A DNA stretch of 19,316 bases, taken from contig CAYJNQ010000033.1 of the NCBI GenBank assembly GCA_964371725.1, positions 1 through 19,316 of the forward strand. The letters run 5' to 3'. Of the stretch, positions 1-7,452 are shown piece by piece; the first letter of the stretch is position 1, and each line of letters starts with the position of its first letter. The notes beneath the pieces were generated by a model. The model saw nothing but the letters and a program-made list of their open reading frames with translations. It ran no database searches and was not told where the DNA came from. A program made the position numbers and the translations under genes. Origin of the DNA: JAAYCI01 sp964371725. Lineage in GTDB: Bacteria; Bacillota; Clostridia; Oscillospirales; Ruminococcaceae.

Positions 1-2
1 CT

Positions 3-98
3 ATGAATCATTTCCCAACAAGTGAGCAAGTGGAAAAAATCAAAGAGCAGTATCCAACATCAATCAATATACCTTCATGCTCAAAACTTCTATCGTAA
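3..98 (+). pseudogene. possible DUF4314-like N-terminal fragment
   Basis: An ATG at position 3 opens a 31-codon frame beginning MNHFPTSEQVEKIKEQYPT and stopping at TAA 96-98. The start resembles the N-terminus of small DUF4314-type proteins of Clostridia mobile elements (pattern FPS/T-x-EQVE-x-I/L-x-x-QYP), which in intact members continues into a G-T-R-V-E-L strand. That continuation is missing, so if the match is real this is a broken remnant. The resemblance is from memory and short. No ribosome binding site can be judged because the window starts two bases upstream. Confidence 0.22.
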
Positions 99-223
99 AT
101 GCTACCATTGGTCTCATGCGGCTTAATTTGTGCTTTGGCAATACACTCTTTTATCATGTTGCATGTCAAGGTCGGGTGTGCTGAAAACACTTTTTAGTTG
201 ATTAAAATATCGTACTAACGACA

Positions 224-257
224 TGTGGATGAGCAAGCTCTCGCTTGCTCATCCACA
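224..257. repeat. perfect 15-bp inverted repeat (hairpin) downstream of cyclase gene
   Basis: Arms 224-238 and 243-257 are perfect reverse complements (TGTGGATGAGCAAGC and its complement) around a 4-nt loop. It lies about 80 bp past the stop of the minus-strand cyclase gene, so it could end that operon's transcript, but no clear T-run follows on either strand. The rest of 1-337 shows no convincing gene. Confidence 0.7.
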
Positions 258-337
258 ATACAAACCTTGCGTCCGTCTGTTTTTTATTCAATTTCTATAA
301 AACAGCTTGCTACTTTATACATCAAGTCGCTTTTCTT

Positions 338-1033
338 TTATACGGTCCCCAAAAAGCCGTCCTCTTCAATGGCAACAATGCGCACAGGGCACGCTTCAAT
401 TCCTTCGATGGGTAAAGGCAAAATAAAAACGGTTGCTCTGTTGTTTTTTATTTTATCAAGATTGCAAAGAGATTCAATCATGGCCACACCGCGCTGCAAA
501 CAGGCGTTGTGGTTTGGTTGGTCGGCAATGCTCAAATTTTCAATCGAGGTGGCGTCTGTGCCAATAACCTTGATTTTTTTTGTTTCCAGCAGCCAAACCA
601 AGGCGTCGTTGTCGATATAGGGGAAAGGCTCCCAATCTTCTGTGCGCCACTTTTTGTCAAAGTCGTGACGGATAAAGACCATGTCTCCCTCGCGTACTTC
701 GTCGGCTTTGGCTTTCATTTCCTCAAGCGTGATGGGTTCATGTGCTTTTTTTCCAACAAAATTCAGCACCACTGCTTCACCAATGAGATTTTTCAAGGGA
801 TAGTTTTTGGCATCGGCCCCGCCTTCCACATGGTGCAAGGGGAACTCGATGTGGGTGCCGCAATGGGTGGACATGTTGATGTCACCCGTGACATACCAAG
901 TGCCCGGGCTGTGTGGCTCGCCGCGCTCGCCAAGCTCGTCCACGTCGTAGACACGCACTTCCAAGTTGAAGGGTTCTTTCCCCGGCAGCATGTCATGGCT
1001 CAGTTCCACCACTTTACTAAAATCAATGTTCAT
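338..1033 (-). CDS. cyclase-family (kynurenine formamidase-like) metal-dependent hydrolase
   Basis: This 231-aa protein belongs to the cyclase/arylformamidase-like family (Pfam Cyclase), whose characterised members are metal-dependent amidohydrolases, lactonases or dehydratases. The metal motif is at residues 57-67, reading HCGTHIEFPLH against the family HxGTHxDxPxH, so the usual Asp is Glu63 here. Other family signatures are IGTDATSIEN in the middle, HNACLQRGVAMIESL, and LPLPIEGIEACPVRIVAI near the end. Length is normal and there is no signal peptide, so it is cytosolic. The start is supported by AAGGAGGA eight bases upstream. It is the last gene of the minus-strand operon, 46 bp after the FGGY kinase, which suggests it opens a lactone or acts on an acid in the same sugar pathway. 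That role is inference; family membership is solid. Confidence 0.92.
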   Translation of the reverse strand: MNIDFSKVVELSHDMLPGKEPFNLEVRVYDVDELGERGEPHSPGTWYVTGDINMSTHCGTHIEFPLHHVEGGADAKNYPLKNLIGEAVVLNFVGKKAHEPITLEEMKAKADEVREGDMVFIRHDFDKKWRTEDWEPFPYIDNDALVWLLETKKIKVIGTDATSIENLSIADQPNHNACLQRGVAMIESLCNLDKIKNNRATVFILPLPIEGIEACPVRIVAIEEDGFLGTV

Positions 1034-1079
1034 TTCAAATCCTCCTTAATATTCATAATTATTTATAGTTAAAATCAGA

Positions 1080-2564
1080 TTATTCGGGTTTGAAACAGCA
1101 GCGAGCAACCGCCTTTTTCCAGCCTGTGCAAAGGGCGTCTCGCGCTTCTTTTGCCTGCAAAGCTGCCACGTCTTCATAGTGGCTCGGTAGCTCTGCGCGT
1201 GTTTGCCAAAATTGGCACGACAGGCCGGCCATAAAGGCGGCGCCCAATGCACTGATTTCCTCTGTTTGATTCACCAGCACATCCGTTTGCAACACATCCG
1301 CTTGCAATTGCATCAAAAAACGGTTTCGCGAGGCGCCACCGTCCACTTTAAGCCGATGCAAACGGGTGCCTGTTTCCTCTTGCATCAATTGCAAAACATC
1401 GTTTACCTGCAGCACAATACCCTCCAGCGCTGCGCGCACCACATGTGCCTTTTGGCTGCCACGGGTGAGGCCGGTTATCAGCGCTGTGGCCTCCGCGTTC
1501 CAATAAGGGGTACCAAGGCCGACGAAGGCCGGCACAAAATACACGCCTTCGCTGCCGGGAACAGAGCGGGCCAAACGCTCGGATTCTGCGGCGTTTTCAA
1601 TCAGTTGCAAATCTTCTGCCAGCCACTTGATGGTGGCGGCCGAGCAATTGATGTTGCCCTCTGCTACATAAACGGTTTCCTCTTTGGTGGACCAGCCCAC
1701 CGAGGTGACAAGGCCGTTTCGAGAAATGTGTGGTGTGGGGCCAATATTCATCATCACACTGGTTCCTGTGCCATAGGTTGCTTTGGCGCTGCCGTGTTCA
1801 AAGCACAACTGCCCGAATAGGGCTGCGTGAGAGTCTCCCATAAGGGCGTGGATGGGTACTTGCGCCCCTTGCAAAACAGAGTCTTCCACATGGCCGAACA
1901 AATGGCCGGAAGGGCAGATTTCGGGCATCATGCAAAGCGGAATTTTGAAAAATGCCAAAAGACGTTCGTCCCAGTGTAAACCGGCCAAATTCATAAGCTG
2001 GGTGCGGCTGGCGTTGGAGGTGTCGGTGGCGTGTACGCTGTGCTGTGTCAATTTGTATAAGAGCCAACTGTCGATGGTGCCAAACAGCAAATCTCCCCTT
2101 TCTGCGGCCTCTTTTGCACCGGGGACATGTTCCAAAAGCCAAGCCACTTTCGCCGCCGAATAATAGGGCGATAAAACAAGCCCGCTACGCAGCAAAATTT
2201 CCTCTTCATAGCCACTTTTTTGTAAGGTTTCACAAAGCTCGGCCGCCCGGCTGCACTGCCATACAACGGCGTTTGCAATGGGCAGGCCGGTGTGTTTGTT
2301 CCACACAACGGCTGTTTCTCTTTGGTTGGAAATGGCCACACTTTTTATATGGTGTGGTGTGAGATTGGCTTTTTCCAGCACGGCTTGAATGCCAAGCCGT
2401 GTGTTTTCATAAATCTGCATGGCGTCGTGTTCCACCCAGCCTGGGTGTGGATAAAACTGCTCGTGCGCTTCATCGTGGCGCATTACCACCCGGCCATCTG
2501 CATTTACAAGCAGGCATTTGGTGCCCGAAGTGCCTTGATCGATGGTTAAAATATATCTTTCCAT
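1080..2564 (-). CDS. glycerol-kinase-like FGGY carbohydrate kinase
   Basis: A 494-aa FGGY kinase closest in pattern to glycerol kinase. The first phosphate loop is DQGTSGTK at residues 9-16, followed by PGWVEHD (41-47), NQRET (80-84), VVWQC (100-104), FGTIDSWL (161-168) and a DGGASRN-type second nucleotide motif near the C-terminus. Polyol ligands of E. coli GlpK are conserved as Arg82, Glu83, Trp102, Tyr134 and catalytic Asp244. The residues matching GlpK Gln246 and Phe270 are both Ser (Ser245 in GDSHAALFGQ, Ser269 in TYGTGTSVMM), giving a roomier, more polar pocket. This argues for a substrate other than glycerol, such as a tetritol, ketotetrose or branched ketose. It sits 40 bp after a split transketolase and has a GAGGAG ribosome binding site. 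Calling it plain glpK would overreach. Confidence 0.92.
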   Translation of the reverse strand: MERYILTIDQGTSGTKCLLVNADGRVVMRHDEAHEQFYPHPGWVEHDAMQIYENTRLGIQAVLEKANLTPHHIKSVAISNQRETAVVWNKHTGLPIANAVVWQCSRAAELCETLQKSGYEEEILLRSGLVLSPYYSAAKVAWLLEHVPGAKEAAERGDLLFGTIDSWLLYKLTQHSVHATDTSNASRTQLMNLAGLHWDERLLAFFKIPLCMMPEICPSGHLFGHVEDSVLQGAQVPIHALMGDSHAALFGQLCFEHGSAKATYGTGTSVMMNIGPTPHISRNGLVTSVGWSTKEETVYVAEGNINCSAATIKWLAEDLQLIENAAESERLARSVPGSEGVYFVPAFVGLGTPYWNAEATALITGLTRGSQKAHVVRAALEGIVLQVNDVLQLMQEETGTRLHRLKVDGGASRNRFLMQLQADVLQTDVLVNQTEEISALGAAFMAGLSCQFWQTRAELPSHYEDVAALQAKEARDALCTGWKKAVARCCFKPE

Positions 2565-2604
2565 GCAGTGCTCTCCTCAAATCAATTCCGTCTGACAGGC
2601 CGAA

Positions 2605-3543
2605 CTAGCACATGGATGTCAAAGTCGTTTTCGCTTGCTCTGCAATGCCCTTGGCATCCATGCGGTAATGGCCAAAAACCTCTTTGTTTGTGCCGGATAC
2701 CAAGTGCTCGTCCGGCAAGGCCAATGTGAGAAGGCGCTTTGGATACCGGCTTGTGAGTGTTTGAGACACAAGGCTGCCCAGCCCGCCGTAAAGCGAGTGC
2801 TCCTCTACGCTGACAAGCAGTTTGCTTCTGCGCGCACACGCTAAAACAGCTTCTTCATCGAAGGGTTTCAAACAATACATGTCCAAAACGCCCGCGGAAT
2901 ACCCCTCGTCGCGCAAGAGTGCCGCGGCCGCCACAGCATACGGTACCATTTCGCCGCAGGCAATGATGGTAACATCGCTTCCCTCACCAATGCTTTGTGC
3001 CTTATCCAGTGTAAAGGTCGTGTTTTCATCGTAAACATCTTGCGTGGCGCTGCGGCTTACACGCACATAGGCCGGCAAGTTTTTCTTGAGCAATTGTCTT
3101 GTAAGAAAAGCGGTTTGGAAGCGGTCGCTCGGCAAATACACCTTCATATCTACCAAGGCGGTGAAGGCTGCAATGTCTTGCAAAGAATGGTGTGACATGC
3201 CAAGAGCCCCATAGCTTACACCACCACTGATGCCCAAAAGAAGCACATTGGCGCCTGAATAAGCCACATCTACCTTGGCCTGTTCGTAAGCACGTGTGGA
3301 CAGAAAGCTGGCGGGGGAAGCGGCTATTACCGTTTTGCCGCAAAGGGCAAGACCGGCCGACACAGACACCAAATTCTGCTCGGCGATACCCACCTCGATA
3401 AATTGCTTTGGAAAGGTTTTCTTAAAGGGAACCAAAGACGCAGAACCGCTGGAATCTGAACAGGCCACTAAAATGTCGTGATTTTGCGCCGCTTCCTGCA
3501 ACAACACTTCACACACGGCTTGACGGTTGGTTATTTGATTCAT
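2605..3543 (-). CDS. transketolase C-terminal subunit (set 1)
   Basis: A 312-aa protein with the transketolase pyrimidine-binding domain (about residues 1-170) and C-terminal domain (about 185-305). The catalytic Glu that activates thiamine diphosphate is Glu55 in EVGIAEQN, and GALGMSHHSLQDIA (112-125) matches the conserved His loop of transketolase/DXS enzymes. The start at 3543 was chosen over a longer upstream ATG because MNQITNRQAV is the family N-terminus and its ATG overlaps the upstream stop by 4 bp (ATGA), a translational-coupling arrangement. It lacks the diphosphate-binding half, which is the upstream gene, so the active enzyme should be a heteromer of the two. The exact acceptor and donor sugars cannot be read from the sequence. 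Confidence 0.93.
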   Translation of the reverse strand: MNQITNRQAVCEVLLQEAAQNHDILVACSDSSGSASLVPFKKTFPKQFIEVGIAEQNLVSVSAGLALCGKTVIAASPASFLSTRAYEQAKVDVAYSGANVLLLGISGGVSYGALGMSHHSLQDIAAFTALVDMKVYLPSDRFQTAFLTRQLLKKNLPAYVRVSRSATQDVYDENTTFTLDKAQSIGEGSDVTIIACGEMVPYAVAAAALLRDEGYSAGVLDMYCLKPFDEEAVLACARRSKLLVSVEEHSLYGGLGSLVSQTLTSRYPKRLLTLALPDEHLVSGTNKEVFGHYRMDAKGIAEQAKTTLTSMC

Positions 3544-4358
3544 ACTGGCACCTCCGAAAGCTCTTGCAGGGCACATTCGTACTGCTCTTTTGTCATCACG
3601 CCATGATGCCAGCCGGGGTTGTTTTCCATAAAGGAAACGCCTTTTCCTTTGGTGGTGGCTGCAATTACAACCGAAGGCCGCCCTTTGCACTGCGCCGCTT
3701 TTTCATAGGCATCCACTAAAAGGGCGTGGTTGTGCCCGTCCTCCACATAGAAAACTTGCCAGCCAAAATCGGCGAACTTTGCTCCAATATCGCCCAGACA
3801 CATCACGTCCTTGGTTTCACCACTGATTTGAAGGCCGTTTAAATCTACGGTGGCGCACAGGTTATCCAGCTTATAGTGGCTCGCCAACATCATGGCCTCA
3901 TAATTGGAACCCTCTGCCAGCTCTCCGTCACCCAGCACCACATAGGTGCGGTAAGGGCGTTCATCGTGTTTTGCGGCCAAGGCAAACCCGGCGCCCACAG
4001 ATAGCCCGTGCCCAAGAGAGCCGGAATTAATTTCAACACCGGGTATTTTCGCGCTTGGATGCCCGATGAAGCGAGAACCATAATGGCTAAAGTTCTCGAC
4101 CGCTTCGCGCTTGTCGAAAAAACCTTTTTCACCCAGCACACAATACAAAGCATCGGCACAGTGGCCTTTGCTCAACAAAAATCGGTCCCTATTTGGATCG
4201 TTTTGGTTTTCAGGCGATATATTCATCACTTGAAAATACAAAACCGTTAAAATGTCAATAACACTTAAATCCCCGCCCACATGGCCGGCAGAAGAACGAA
4301 AGACCATTTCAATAATATCTTTGCGTAGCGAACGAGCTTTTTCTTTCAGCGTATCCAT
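3540..4358 (-). CDS. transketolase N-terminal subunit (set 1)
   Basis: A 272-aa thiamine-diphosphate-binding half of transketolase. Conserved elements in order are SAGHVGG (23-29), DPNRDRFLLSKGH (54-66), GSLGHGLSVGAG (113-124), the ThDP/Mg motif starting GDGE at 143-146 and closing with Asn174 in VDLNGLQ, and KGKGVSFMENN before the C-terminus. The motif after GDGE reads LAEGSNYEAMM, where most transketolases have a LQEGQVWEA-like segment, so it is divergent around the cofactor. It is the first gene of the minus-strand operon, with AAAGGAAA upstream of ATG 4358 and a strong promoter about 165 nt upstream. It pairs with the overlapping C-half. Confidence 0.94.
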   Translation of the reverse strand: MDTLKEKARSLRKDIIEMVFRSSAGHVGGDLSVIDILTVLYFQVMNISPENQNDPNRDRFLLSKGHCADALYCVLGEKGFFDKREAVENFSHYGSRFIGHPSAKIPGVEINSGSLGHGLSVGAGFALAAKHDERPYRTYVVLGDGELAEGSNYEAMMLASHYKLDNLCATVDLNGLQISGETKDVMCLGDIGAKFADFGWQVFYVEDGHNHALLVDAYEKAAQCKGRPSVVIAATTKGKGVSFMENNPGWHHGVMTKEQYECALQELSEVPV

Positions 4359-4383
4359 TTAAATTTCCTTTCTATATTTGTAA

Positions 4384-4420
4384 ACAACGGGAATAAGTTG
4401 CCCGTCATCGTATCCGTTGT
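4384..4420. promoter_or_regulatory. inverted repeat in 5' leader of minus-strand operon
   Basis: ACAACGG at 4384-4390 and CCGTTGT at 4414-4420 are perfect 7-bp arms separated by 23 nt, inside the leader between the predicted promoter and the set-1 transketolase start. It may be a leader hairpin or a protein-binding dyad. No T-run or known riboswitch core is seen. Confidence 0.3.
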
Positions 4421-4529
4421 CGAGAAGGAACTTGCAAGAATATACAGAGCTACTTGATGGAGAAACTCCGTTAAAAACAATTAATTTTGAAGTTTATTCA
4501 AAATATGCTATGCCTTGCAATTTAAATAT

Positions 4530-4558
4530 AGTATAGAATGTTAAGTCATAAAAGTCAA
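4530..4558 (-). promoter_or_regulatory. predicted sigma-A promoter of set-1 transketolase/kinase/cyclase operon
   Basis: Read on the minus strand, TTGACT (4558-4553) is followed after exactly 17 nt by TATACT (4535-4530). Transcription would begin near 4523, giving a leader of about 165 nt before the ATG at 4358. Confidence 0.65.
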
Positions 4559-4578
4559 AGATTTTTCAAGTCAGCCCA

Positions 4579-4589
4579 GTCAATTTGAC
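4579..4589. promoter_or_regulatory. candidate operator dyad between divergent promoters
   Basis: GTCAA-T-TTGAC is a perfect odd-centred palindrome lying between the two divergent promoters, 21 bp from the minus -35 box and 43 bp from the plus -35 box. It is a plausible site for the adjacent RpiR-family regulator. The function is inference. Confidence 0.35.
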
Positions 4590-4632
4590 GTTTTTTACAA
4601 ATAATGACACAATTCTCTGTTCCAAATGTCCA

Positions 4633-4660
4633 TTGACAGCGACAAAGAGAAGTGTATAAT
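4633..4660 (+). promoter_or_regulatory. consensus sigma-A promoter of rpiR-family regulator
   Basis: TTGACA at 4633-4638 and TATAAT at 4655-4660 are both perfect consensus hexamers with a 16-nt spacer. Transcription would start near 4667, about 60 nt before the regulator's GTG start. It may also drive the downstream operon. Confidence 0.8.
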
Positions 4661-4725
4661 AGAGAATATAAACTTCAAAAAAACGCTTGTTTGATGAAGT
4701 GATTCGCCGAATGGGGGACATGTGA

Positions 4726-5595
4726 GTGAATATTAATGACGAAAAACGACAAATTGTTCCCATTGTAAAGTTCCTTTTACCCACCTTAACCAAAACCGAG
4801 AGAAAATCTGCCGAATATCTTTTGAACCACCCGCAAGAAGTGGCGGGGTTAACACTGGCTGATTTTGCACAGCGCTCGAACAGCAGCGAAGCCACTGTGA
4901 TGCGGCTTTGTAAAAAAATCGGTGTGGGCGGTTATGCCCAGATGAAGTCTCAGCTCGCAATGCAGCTTGCTTTGAATCACACAAATGGGTCCGGTTCTGT
5001 TATTGAAGTACCCGGCAGCAGCTCTATCGCCTCCATTGTTAAACGTGTATTTGATATCAACATTCAAACACTGATTGAAACCATGGCCCTCTATTCTGAT
5101 GAATATGACAAGGCATTCAAGGCGGTTTTGCACGCCAAACAAATCTCGTTTTTTGCCATTGGCGATGCGATGCACCCTTGCGAGATGGCGGCCTTTAAAT
5201 TTCGCAAGCTGGGTTACGTCTGCTATGCAGACCCGGACCAAGACCTACAGGTAATCAATGCCAATAATTTGTGCAAAGGGGATGTGGCCATCGTCGTTTC
5301 GCACACAGGCAAAACGCGGCAGGCAGTTTCGGCGGCCCGCATTGCAAAAAAAAGGGGGGCCGCGGTTATTTGCATCACAAAACGTGATAAATCCCCGCTT
5401 TTGCAACACTGTGATGTGAAGCTGTATACCGCCGTGTCTGACATGCGCATTGGCCAAGAAATTGCGGCAAGGCGTGTTGCGGAAACCGCTATTTTAGAGG
5501 CTTTGTTCTTGGGTGTGTTGGAATTTGGGGCGCCATCCTCTTTGGAACGCATCGAAGAAATTTCATTGGACATGAAAGATCATAAGCTTAAATAA
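4726..5595 (+). CDS. RpiR/MurR-family transcriptional regulator (HTH + SIS)
   Basis: A 289-aa cytoplasmic regulator. An N-terminal RpiR-type helix-turn-helix spans about residues 17-77 (LTKTERKSAEYLL, then SSEATVMRLCKKIG), and a SIS sugar-phosphate-binding domain covers about 115-265, with the SIS Ser/Thr-rich motif as VSHTGKT. RpiR proteins sense phosphosugars and repress or activate the neighbouring catabolic genes. Start is GTG at 4726: the earlier in-frame ATG at 4711 runs into TGA after four codons, and GGGGGA lies 7 nt upstream of the GTG. It faces the set-1 operon across a 367-bp promoter region and precedes the set-2 operon by 61 bp, so it probably controls both through a phosphorylated pathway intermediate. 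Confidence 0.94.
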   Translation: MNINDEKRQIVPIVKFLLPTLTKTERKSAEYLLNHPQEVAGLTLADFAQRSNSSEATVMRLCKKIGVGGYAQMKSQLAMQLALNHTNGSGSVIEVPGSSSIASIVKRVFDINIQTLIETMALYSDEYDKAFKAVLHAKQISFFAIGDAMHPCEMAAFKFRKLGYVCYADPDQDLQVINANNLCKGDVAIVVSHTGKTRQAVSAARIAKKRGAAVICITKRDKSPLLQHCDVKLYTAVSDMRIGQEIAARRVAETAILEALFLGVLEFGAPSSLERIEEISLDMKDHKLK

Positions 5596-5656
5596 GGGAT
5601 ATCATCCTCAATACAGGGTGGCTACATAAGAGAAACAGGAAGGAAATAAACCGTTT

Positions 5657-6607
5657 ATGATTCAGTCTTTTCGCAAAGCATTGAGCGGTACGATGATTGA
5701 ATGCGCCAAAAATAATCCGAATTTGATTGTGCTCAACGCTGATTCGGCAAGGGCGTTGAGATTGACCGATTTTCAAGAACAATATCCCGAACGTATCTTT
5801 TGCTTTGGCATCAGCGAGGCAGACATGCTCACCCAAGCGGCAGGCCTGAGCACCACAGGGCTTTTGCCGGTAGTGGTTGGGTTTTCCATGTTCGTCACCG
5901 AAAAGCCGCTTGAGCAAATTCGTCAAAGCATTGCCTACCCGAATTTGAATGTGAAAATCATGGCAACCCATGCAGGCCTTTGTGTGGGCAAAGATGGTGC
6001 AACCCATCAAATCACCGAGGATTTGGCCATTATGCGTGCGTTGCCAAATGTAAAAATATTGGTGGCGGCCGATGTGGCGCAAACCAAAGCGGCCATTCAA
6101 ACTATGTTGGATTACGACGGCCCCGTGTATCTGCGTTTGGGCCGTGACCTTGCCAAAGATTTGTATGAAGAGGGGGCCACAGTGCACATAGGAGGTGCCG
6201 ATGTGCTCAAAGAGGGAAGTGATGTTACACTGGTGGCTTGCGGGCTGATGGTAGACAACGCCTTGCAGGCAGCCGAGATACTGGAAAAAGAAAACATCCA
6301 CGCCAGCGTGGTGAATGCATACAGTGTGAAACCGCTGGCAGAGGAACTTCTGATAGAACAGGCATTAAAAACCGGGGCCGTGGTCAGCGTGGAAGACCAC
6401 ACCGTCGTGGGTGGCCTGGGCAGTGCTCTTGCTGAATTATTTGCCCAAAACAACCCTGTACCCATGGAGTTTGTGGGTATTCAAGACAAGTTTGGCGAAT
6501 CGGGCGAGCAAGATGACTTGTATGAAAAGTATGGTTTGTCGCCTGCTCACATTGCGTGCAGCGCTAAGCGTTGCATCGAGCGGAAATCCCAAGGAGGAGG
6601 GCTGTAA
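5657..6607 (+). CDS. transketolase C-terminal subunit (set 2)
   Basis: A 316-aa pyrimidine-binding plus C-terminal half of transketolase. The ThDP-activating Glu is Glu54 in FGISEADM, the His loop is GKDGATHQITEDLAIMR (111-127), and VVSVEDHTVVGGLGSALAE marks the C-terminal domain. It is clearly a different paralogue from the set-1 C-half: the active-site loop reads GISEADM rather than GIAEQN. The ATG at 5657 has GGAAGGA upstream with a longish spacer of about 12 nt; no better in-frame start is present. Its stop TAA abuts the ATG of the N-half with no gap, so here the C-half comes first, the reverse of the set-1 order. It should form a heteromeric enzyme with the next gene product. Confidence 0.94.
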   Translation: MIQSFRKALSGTMIECAKNNPNLIVLNADSARALRLTDFQEQYPERIFCFGISEADMLTQAAGLSTTGLLPVVVGFSMFVTEKPLEQIRQSIAYPNLNVKIMATHAGLCVGKDGATHQITEDLAIMRALPNVKILVAADVAQTKAAIQTMLDYDGPVYLRLGRDLAKDLYEEGATVHIGGADVLKEGSDVTLVACGLMVDNALQAAEILEKENIHASVVNAYSVKPLAEELLIEQALKTGAVVSVEDHTVVGGLGSALAELFAQNNPVPMEFVGIQDKFGESGEQDDLYEKYGLSPAHIACSAKRCIERKSQGGGL

Positions 6608-7435
6608 ATGAACAAAACAGAAAGCCTGCAAAACACAGCCCTTGAACTGCGCAAAGATGTGGTGGAAATGGTATATCGTGCACAAAGCGGACACATCGGG
6701 GGCGCATTGTCCATCATAGATCTTTTAACCGTCTTATATTTCGAAAAGATGCAATATGACCCAAAACAGCCAAACGACCCAAACCGAGATCGCTTTGTCC
6801 TCAGCAAAGGGCACACGGCACCGGGGGTATATGTCACCTTAGCCAAAGCTGGATTTTTTTCGAGAGAAACCCTGTTTGAATCGTTCCGCTCGGTAAATAG
6901 TATTTTACAAGGGCACCCCGATATGAAAAAAACACCGGGTATTGATATGACAAGCGGTTCTTTGGGCATCGGCCTTTCTGCCGCAAGTGGCATGGCCCTT
7001 GGCGGGAAATACCAAAACAAATCATTTTATGTGTATTGTCTCATGGGAGACGGAGAGATAAACGAGGGGCAAATTTGGGAGGCAGCGGCTTCGGCGGCAC
7101 ATTTCGGGCTCTCTCATCTCATTGGTTTTGTAGATGTGAATGGCCTGCAAAACGATGGTAAAACAGAGGATGTGAAAGACATGGGTGACCTTGCAGCCAA
7201 ATGGAAGGCCTTTGGCTGGCAGGTGCAAGAGATAGACGGCCATGACTTTGGGCAGATTGCCAGCGCCATCGACAAGGCAAAACAAGAAGTGCAAAAACCC
7301 TCTGTTATCTTAATGCGCACGGTAAAGGGGAAGGGCGTTTCTTTTATGGAAAACGTGGTGAAGTGGCACGGTGCTACCCCCTCCAAAGAAGACTATGAGA
7401 ATGCCATGCGTGAATTTGAAACAATTTCAAATTAA
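6608..7435 (+). CDS. transketolase N-terminal subunit (set 2)
   Basis: A 275-aa ThDP-binding transketolase half. Motifs are QSGHIGG (26-32), DPNRDRFVLSKGH (57-69), GSLGIGLSAASG (117-128), the ThDP/Mg motif from GDGE 147-150 (followed by INEGQIWEAA) to Asn178 in VDVNGLQ, and KGKGVSFMEN near the C-terminus. The cofactor motif is more canonical than in set 1, while GSLGIGLS has Ile where His or Gln is common. AAGGAGGAGG at the end of the preceding gene is its ribosome binding site, so the two halves are translationally linked. It is followed after 17 bp by the second FGGY kinase, suggesting a kinase-then-transketolase sequence of reactions. Confidence 0.95.
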   Translation: MNKTESLQNTALELRKDVVEMVYRAQSGHIGGALSIIDLLTVLYFEKMQYDPKQPNDPNRDRFVLSKGHTAPGVYVTLAKAGFFSRETLFESFRSVNSILQGHPDMKKTPGIDMTSGSLGIGLSAASGMALGGKYQNKSFYVYCLMGDGEINEGQIWEAAASAAHFGLSHLIGFVDVNGLQNDGKTEDVKDMGDLAAKWKAFGWQVQEIDGHDFGQIASAIDKAKQEVQKPSVILMRTVKGKGVSFMENVVKWHGATPSKEDYENAMREFETISN

Positions 7436-7452
7436 AAGGAATATGCGATAAA

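Noticed and set aside
8..190. 60-codon minus-strand frame at the left edge
   Set aside because: No recognisable motif or ribosome binding site; it overlaps the plus-strand fragment that has at least some family resemblance.
509..1072. 187-codon plus-strand frame opposite the cyclase gene
   Set aside because: It is the antisense of a clear cyclase-family gene with a good ribosome binding site and family motifs; the plus-strand product has none.
5588..6301. 237-codon minus-strand frame opposite the set-2 transketolase C-half
   Set aside because: It mirrors a strongly conserved gene on the other strand, is His/Cys-rich in the manner of antisense translations, and lacks a ribosome binding site.
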